A DNA stretch of 51,612 nucleotides, taken from assembly GCA_964372215.1 (NCBI GenBank), contig CAYJQC010000030.1, positions 1 through 51,612 of the forward strand, read 5' to 3'. Both the position numbers and the translations under genes were made by a program. Shown here one piece after another: positions 51,490 through 51,612 of this stretch. The stretch's first letter is position 1, and each line of letters opens with the position of its first letter. The notes under the pieces were generated by a model that did no database searches, was not told where the DNA came from, and saw nothing but the letters and a program-made list of their open reading frames with translations. Source of the DNA: DAIMFL01 sp964372215. Lineage in GTDB: Bacteria; Pseudomonadota; Alphaproteobacteria; Dongiales; Dongiaceae.

Positions 51490-51612
51490 TCAGTTCGCCT
51501 GGCGGCGCAGGAAGGCCGGAATATCCAGCAGCTCCTCCTCCGCCTGGGCGCCGCCGATGCGGTCGCGCGGGTCGAGCCCGGCCAGCCGCGGCTGGGCCGC
51601 CTGGGCCGGGCG
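51490..51612 (-). CDS. ftsZ: Cell division protein FtsZ, C-terminal 40 residues (cut by window edge)
   Basis: Only the end is present: an Ala/Pro/Gln-rich linker (RPAQAAQPRLAGLDP) and the conserved C-terminal peptide ELLDIPAFLRRQAN, which binds FtsA and other division proteins. Its position before lpxC agrees with the division cluster. The GTPase domain lies outside the window. Confidence 0.92.
   Translation of the reverse strand, partial: RPAQAAQPRLAGLDPRDRIGGAQAEEELLDIPAFLRRQAN

Overview
The window is about 51.6 kb of very GC-rich (roughly two-thirds or more G+C by eye), gene-dense DNA. Protein family make-up and gene order point to an alphaproteobacterium, probably Rhodospirillales-like. 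The right-hand end carries ftsZ-lpxC-bamD-recN-ligA, the usual alphaproteobacterial order at the end of the division and envelope cluster. The middle holds an XRE/ScfR-type regulator next to a VC_2705-type Na+/solute symporter with its DUF4212 partner and an SLC5-fused sensor kinase. No rRNA, tRNA, CRISPR array or prophage was seen.

Layout, left to right: (i) 252-4371, a sulfonate-type operon: sulfoacetaldehyde acetyltransferase (xsc), a divergent formaldehyde-activating-enzyme (Fae) homologue, an AMP-forming acyl-CoA ligase, and a 54-bp degenerate copy of the fae 3' end. (ii) 4395-7909, a copper-type TonB receptor with DUF2946 protein and its own TonB. (iii) 8002-11394, a PhyH oxygenase, DUF1272, a beta-carbonic anhydrase and small membrane proteins. 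(iv) 11485-23102, an acetate-switch-like locus: symporter, DUF4212, XRE/ScfR regulator with an internal HisKA-like segment, SLC5-histidine kinase, single-domain response regulator, PAS/DnaQ-like membrane exonuclease and CBS-DUF294 nucleotidyltransferase. It is interrupted by two assembly gaps. (v) 23224-32558, ettA, mlaC-mlaA and a dppABCDF peptide importer. (vi) 32765-36505, a hot-dog thioesterase, two tandem aspartoacylase-like deacylases and a DMSP-lyase-like cupin. (vii) 36490-37560, an accessory islet with a HigB/HigA-like toxin-antitoxin pair and a GIY-YIG nuclease. (viii) 37644-45158, uvrD/pcrA, prmA, an IS481 remnant, a triple-DUF1127 protein, an X-Pro aminopeptidase and a Met-rich EF-hand protein. 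(ix) 45347-51612, ligA, recN, bamD, lpxC and the 3' end of ftsZ.

Several spots are probably assembly damage rather than biology. Two runs of 10 N (19123-19132 and 22210-22219) have C/G-homopolymer flanks. An aldehyde dehydrogenase fragment is fused into the DUF294 gene. A 121-bp C/G-rich insert in recN lies between 12-bp direct repeats, and removing it restores one 562-codon frame. A homopolymer-rich patch also lies in the cupin gene.

The most interesting biology candidates are the Fae homologue in an xsc operon, which seems to lack the Fae catalytic histidine and has a partial duplicate of its own tail downstream; the XRE/ScfR regulator with an embedded histidine-kinase phosphoacceptor-like motif beside a real kinase; the 212-residue protein with three DUF1127 motifs; and the toxin-antitoxin promoter whose -35 box lies on the stop codon of the cupin gene within a tandem duplication.
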